8,244 nt of DNA from Nitrospirota bacterium (GTDB lineage Bacteria; Nitrospirota; Nitrospiria; Nitrospirales; UBA8639). The stretch covers positions 1 through 8,244 of the forward strand of contig JAOUGQ010000119.1 of the NCBI GenBank assembly GCA_029865515.1. Reading direction: 5' to 3'. Numbering within the stretch: position 1 is the first letter of the stretch; each line of letters opens with the position of its first letter. The position numbers and the translations under genes were made by a program. Positions 5,841 to 8,244 of the stretch are shown here, one piece after another. A model generated the notes under the pieces. That model saw only the letters and a program-made list of their open reading frames with translations. It was not told the origin of the DNA and did not search any database.

Positions 5841-6197
5841 TCATTGAATCTCTTGTAAATGCATCACCGCCGACTTGGCATGATCGGTCGCCACATCAGC
5901 ATGACCGGCCTTACCATGGGTAATCGCCTCTCCTAACTCGGCAATCCCCGCATCCAGGTGAGGATTCTGCATATCCTTTTTTGCCGCCTGCGCATGCTGG
6001 AGGGCCACCTCTGCATGAGTCACCAACACATCGGCATGCCCCATGCTCCCGTGCTCCACGGCTTCCTGCGCATGCATCACTGCTTCCGCCACATGAGGAT
6101 TGCCACCGCCCGTGGAATAAGATGCACAACCGACCACGAGTCCCATGAACAACAAACCAACACTAAGCCGGGTGATCCATGTTGAAACAGGCCTCAT
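5841..6197 (-). CDS. SmbP-like histidine-rich metal-binding lipoprotein
   Basis: The 118-residue product has a lipoprotein signal peptide ending at Cys24 (LVVGC), so the mature form should be lipid-anchored. The rest is alanine- and histidine-rich and probably all helix. Eleven histidines fall mostly at seven-residue spacing (35, 42, 49, then 54, 61, 68; again 80, 94, 99, 106, 113), so they can line one side of a helix and bind metal. This matches small metal-binding protein SmbP of Nitrosomonas europaea, a periplasmic protein built of seven-residue repeats that binds copper and other divalent metals. Residues 33-72 and 78-117 form two copies with an exact 45-residue offset (NPH, HG, GHADV, HA). 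Start choice: AAGGAGGT ends seven bases before ATG 6197; a second in-frame ATG at 6236 also has a good site and would add 13 residues. Metal identity cannot be read from sequence. Confidence 0.82.
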   Translation of the reverse strand: MRPVSTWITRLSVGLLFMGLVVGCASYSTGGGNPHVAEAVMHAQEAVEHGSMGHADVLVTHAEVALQHAQAAKKDMQNPHLDAGIAELGEAITHGKAGHADVATDHAKSAVMHLQEIQ

Positions 6198-6203
6198 CAC
6201 AAC

Positions 6204-6254
6204 ACCTCCTTGAAAAAGTTCATAAAGATACTTCATCCTCCTTGATCCTCCTTG
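6204..6254 (-). repeat. Triplicated Shine-Dalgarno motif with a 10-bp tandem repeat
   Basis: On the minus strand CAAGGAGG occurs three times. Two copies form a 10-bp tandem repeat (CAAGGAGGAT, 6245-6254 and 6235-6244); the third is at 6205-6212. The last one serves ATG 6197. The farthest copy lies about ten bases before ATG 6236, while the middle copy touches that ATG directly. Two in-frame translation starts for the SmbP-like lipoprotein are therefore possible. Confidence 0.7.
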
Positions 6255-6283
6255 ATTGTTTTCAGAACACATTCATGCTTCAT

Positions 6284-6315
6284 TGTCCCGCTACCATATT
6301 GCAGGAAGCGGGACA
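6284..6315. terminator. 9-bp hairpin between the permease and SmbP-like genes
   Basis: TGTCCCGCT (6284-6292) pairs perfectly with AGCGGGACA (6307-6315) around a 14-base loop. It starts 23 bases past the stop of the minus-strand permease gene and precedes the SmbP-like gene. There is no T-run after it, so it may be a terminator without a U-tract, a 3'-end stabiliser or a leader structure of the next gene. Confidence 0.35.
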
Positions 6316-6338
6316 TCGGGCTCAAACCGTATACTAGG

Positions 6339-7544
6339 TTATTCCGCATGAAGGGCCTCGACCGGGTCAACCTGGATCGCGCGTCGAGCAGGGGCCACTC
6401 CGGACAGCAGGCCTGTGCCCGTGGCCACCAACAGACCGATCAGGAGGTAGTGTTCATCGATATAGACCGGCAGGCCCGGAAGCACAATCGTGAGCAGCAG
6501 AGAGCCCGCGACTCCCAGGGCCACCCCGAGCCCTCCTCCAAGCGTCGCAAGAATCATGGATTCGAATAAAAAAATCAAAAATATTTGACGGGGCCTGGCT
6601 CCTAAGGCGCGTAGCAACCCGATTTCTGAATAGCGCTCTCCCACGGAAATCCACATCATGGTTAATATCCCAATGGCTCCCACGATGAGCGAAATCCCCG
6701 CGATGCCCGCAGCCGCCAGGGTCACCACCCGCATAATATCATCCAAGACCTCCAGCATGGCGGTCTGTGTGGTGATCGTAAAATCTTCCGTTCCCCGATG
6801 CCGATCGGTGAGTACCCGCCTGATCTCTTCCACCACCCGGTCCACCACCTGGGCAGACACATAGGCCACATCAATTTCCATCACCTCGTCCAGATTAAAC
6901 ATCTTCATCGCATTCGCCACCGGGATATACACCGAATCATCAAGATCAAAACCTAAGACTTGCCCTTTGACTTCCATGACGCCGACGACACGAAAGCGGT
7001 ACCCCACAATCCTGACGACCTGCCCTAATGGATTCCGGTCGCCGAACAATTCACGTTTCACCTTAGGACCCAGAACGACCACCGGCACGGCCCGATGCAC
7101 ATCCTCTGCCGGCAAGAACGAGCCTTGCGCCACGGAAAAGCGCCAAACGACGGGCATATCCGATGTGACACCAAAGATGTTAATACTGCGCCCAAGCCCA
7201 TCGGCTTCAACACGCCCCATCCCCATGGCCATAGGTACCACCGCTTCAACACCGGAAATCCGTTTCACCACTTCGGCGTCTTCCAATGTCAGCTTGTGCG
7301 TGGTGCCTCCTAACACGCCGGGAACCCCGAACGTCTTGATTTTTCCTGGATTGATCGCCAGCAGATTCGTCCCGAACTGCGTAAACTGAGAAAGAATGTA
7401 ATACCGGGTCCCCTCCCCGATCGAGGTCAGCAGAATCACCGCGCCCACCCCAATGGCAATACCCAGCAGGGATAAGGCCGAACGTACGCGATGGGCCAGG
7501 ACCGCCCCGCCGGAAAAACGTACAAGGTCAGGAAGTGTCATCAT
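6339..7544 (-). CDS. ABC transporter permease, MacB/FtsX family
   Basis: This 401-residue protein has the MacB-type layout: one N-terminal membrane helix (about 21-41), a large periplasmic domain (about 45-270, with LFGDRNPLGQVVRIVGYRFRVVGVM at 166-190 as the typical MacB_PCD strand pattern) and three C-terminal helices (about 272-297, 322-354, 365-384). The cytoplasmic loop GERYSEIGLLRALGARPRQI contacts the ATPase in this family, and the ending PARRAIQVDPVEAL is a hallmark. Such permeases work as dimers with a separate or fused ATPase in efflux, lipoprotein release or envelope stress; no ATPase domain is present here. Its ATG shares one base with the stop of the preceding permease gene (TAATG, 7542-7546) and lacks a good ribosome-binding site, so translation is probably coupled. 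The substrate is unknown. Confidence 0.93.
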   Translation of the reverse strand: MMTLPDLVRFSGGAVLAHRVRSALSLLGIAIGVGAVILLTSIGEGTRYYILSQFTQFGTNLLAINPGKIKTFGVPGVLGGTTHKLTLEDAEVVKRISGVEAVVPMAMGMGRVEADGLGRSINIFGVTSDMPVVWRFSVAQGSFLPAEDVHRAVPVVVLGPKVKRELFGDRNPLGQVVRIVGYRFRVVGVMEVKGQVLGFDLDDSVYIPVANAMKMFNLDEVMEIDVAYVSAQVVDRVVEEIRRVLTDRHRGTEDFTITTQTAMLEVLDDIMRVVTLAAAGIAGISLIVGAIGILTMMWISVGERYSEIGLLRALGARPRQIFLIFLFESMILATLGGGLGVALGVAGSLLLTIVLPGLPVYIDEHYLLIGLLVATGTGLLSGVAPARRAIQVDPVEALHAE

Positions 7545-8244
7545 TACCGGGGTTGCAAAGCTGACATAGGATCAAGGTGAGCCGCTCGCCGGGCTGGCAT
7601 CACACCAAACACCCCACCCAGCAAAACCGACAGCAGGAATGCGGCACCGACAGCCCACCACGGGGCTTGAGCCGGAACGGCCGGAAAGACCCACACCAGC
7701 AGTTTGACAGCACCAAGTCCTGTCATGAGACCGGCCAATCCGCCAAGGCCTGCCAACAACACCGATTCCACAAGAAACACCCACAGAATATGCCCGCGCG
7801 TGGCCCCCAAGGCGCGAAGCAATCCGATTTCCTGCGTTCGTTCGGAGACAGTCACCAGCATGACATTCATCACCCCGATTCCCGCGACCGACAACGAGAT
7901 GCCAGCAATCGCCACGAGCACCAGCGTGAAGGTTTGCAAAATTGAGGAAAAAGTGGACACGACGGCATTTTGTGTAATACAGGTGACATCTTCCTCCCCA
8001 TGCCGCTCGATCAGAATCCGGATGGCCTCGACACACGTCGCATCAAGATCGCGCGAAGAGCGGACTTTCACCAGTATCCGGAACAAGGATGCCCGGTTAA
8101 ACATACGGAGTCCCGTGGCCACGGGCACCAGAACGACCTCGTCCATTTGAAGGGCCAGTTGTGTCCCGATTTCCTCCAGGACGCCGATCACCCGCATGCG
8201 AAACTCTCCCACCCGCACCACCTGACCAACAGGTTGTTGGCCAG
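7544..8244 (-). CDS. ABC transporter permease, MacB/FtsX family (5' end outside window)
   Basis: The last 232 residues of a second permease are visible; the frame stays open to the right edge, so the gene starts beyond it. A GTG at 8221 should not be taken as the start, because the residues before it (GQQPVGQ) continue the conserved periplasmic-domain motif PVGQ-VRVGEFRMRVIGVL. The visible part has the end of the periplasmic domain, three membrane helices, the coupling loop SERTQEIGLLRALGATRGHI and the ending PARRAAHLDPMSALQPR. It is paralogous to the gene that follows, and the two probably form a heterodimeric channel. The ATPase and a membrane-fusion adaptor, commonly encoded just upstream in such operons, would lie to the right of the window. 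Confidence 0.93.
   Translation of the reverse strand, partial: GQQPVGQVVRVGEFRMRVIGVLEEIGTQLALQMDEVVLVPVATGLRMFNRASLFRILVKVRSSRDLDATCVEAIRILIERHGEEDVTCITQNAVVSTFSSILQTFTLVLVAIAGISLSVAGIGVMNVMLVTVSERTQEIGLLRALGATRGHILWVFLVESVLLAGLGGLAGLMTGLGAVKLLVWVFPAVPAQAPWWAVGAAFLLSVLLGGVFGVMPARRAAHLDPMSALQPR

Noticed and set aside
8219..8221. GTG as start codon of the right-edge permease
   Set aside because: The residues before it continue the conserved periplasmic-domain motif to the window edge, so the gene begins outside.

Overview
This 8.2 kb stretch looks like chromosomal DNA from a Gram-negative bacterium of roughly 50-55% GC. The exported and lipid-anchored proteins, the MacB/FtsX-type permeases and a TraT-type outer-membrane lipoprotein all point to a diderm cell. 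SmbP-like, DUF4412-like and TraT-like proteins together recall Nitrospira (Nitrospirota). That assignment is an inference from gene content and has not been tested. No rRNA, tRNA, CRISPR array, transposase or phage gene was found.

Layout from the left. Positions 1-507 hold no convincing gene but several small hairpins. Then come, on the minus strand: a dipeptide epimerase of the enolase superfamily (508-1620), an exported DUF4412-like protein (1878-3023), a TraT-family lipoprotein (3278-3961, with its own promoter candidate and a clear terminator at 3206-3241), and a cytoplasmic sulfite-oxidase-like molybdoenzyme (4138-4782). A possible 40-residue plus-strand ORF lies at 1698-1820. A plus-strand gene at 5178-5717 encodes an exported SlyD-like FKBP prolyl isomerase. 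It converges on a minus-strand SmbP-like histidine-rich lipoprotein (5841-6197), with a strong shared hairpin between them. The right end holds two MacB/FtsX-type ABC permease genes on the minus strand that overlap as TAATG. The upstream one runs off the right edge, so its ATPase and adaptor partners, if any, lie outside the window.

Common theme: most products act at the cell envelope. They cover peptidoglycan-peptide turnover, periplasmic folding, metal binding, outer-membrane lipoprotein and export or lipoprotein transport. Apart from the two permeases, the genes look like separate transcription units rather than one operon. Several starts are set by strong Shine-Dalgarno sites inside longer open frames, so the TraT, SmbP and molybdoenzyme genes are annotated shorter than the longest frame allows.

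The window mainly holds recognisable families. I did not find a clearly new multi-gene system. The most unusual items are the exact 45-residue duplication in the SmbP-like lipoprotein with triplicated ribosome-binding motifs at its 5' end, the operator-like palindrome cluster upstream of the DUF4412-like gene, and an exported SlyD-type isomerase beside a metal-binding lipoprotein.
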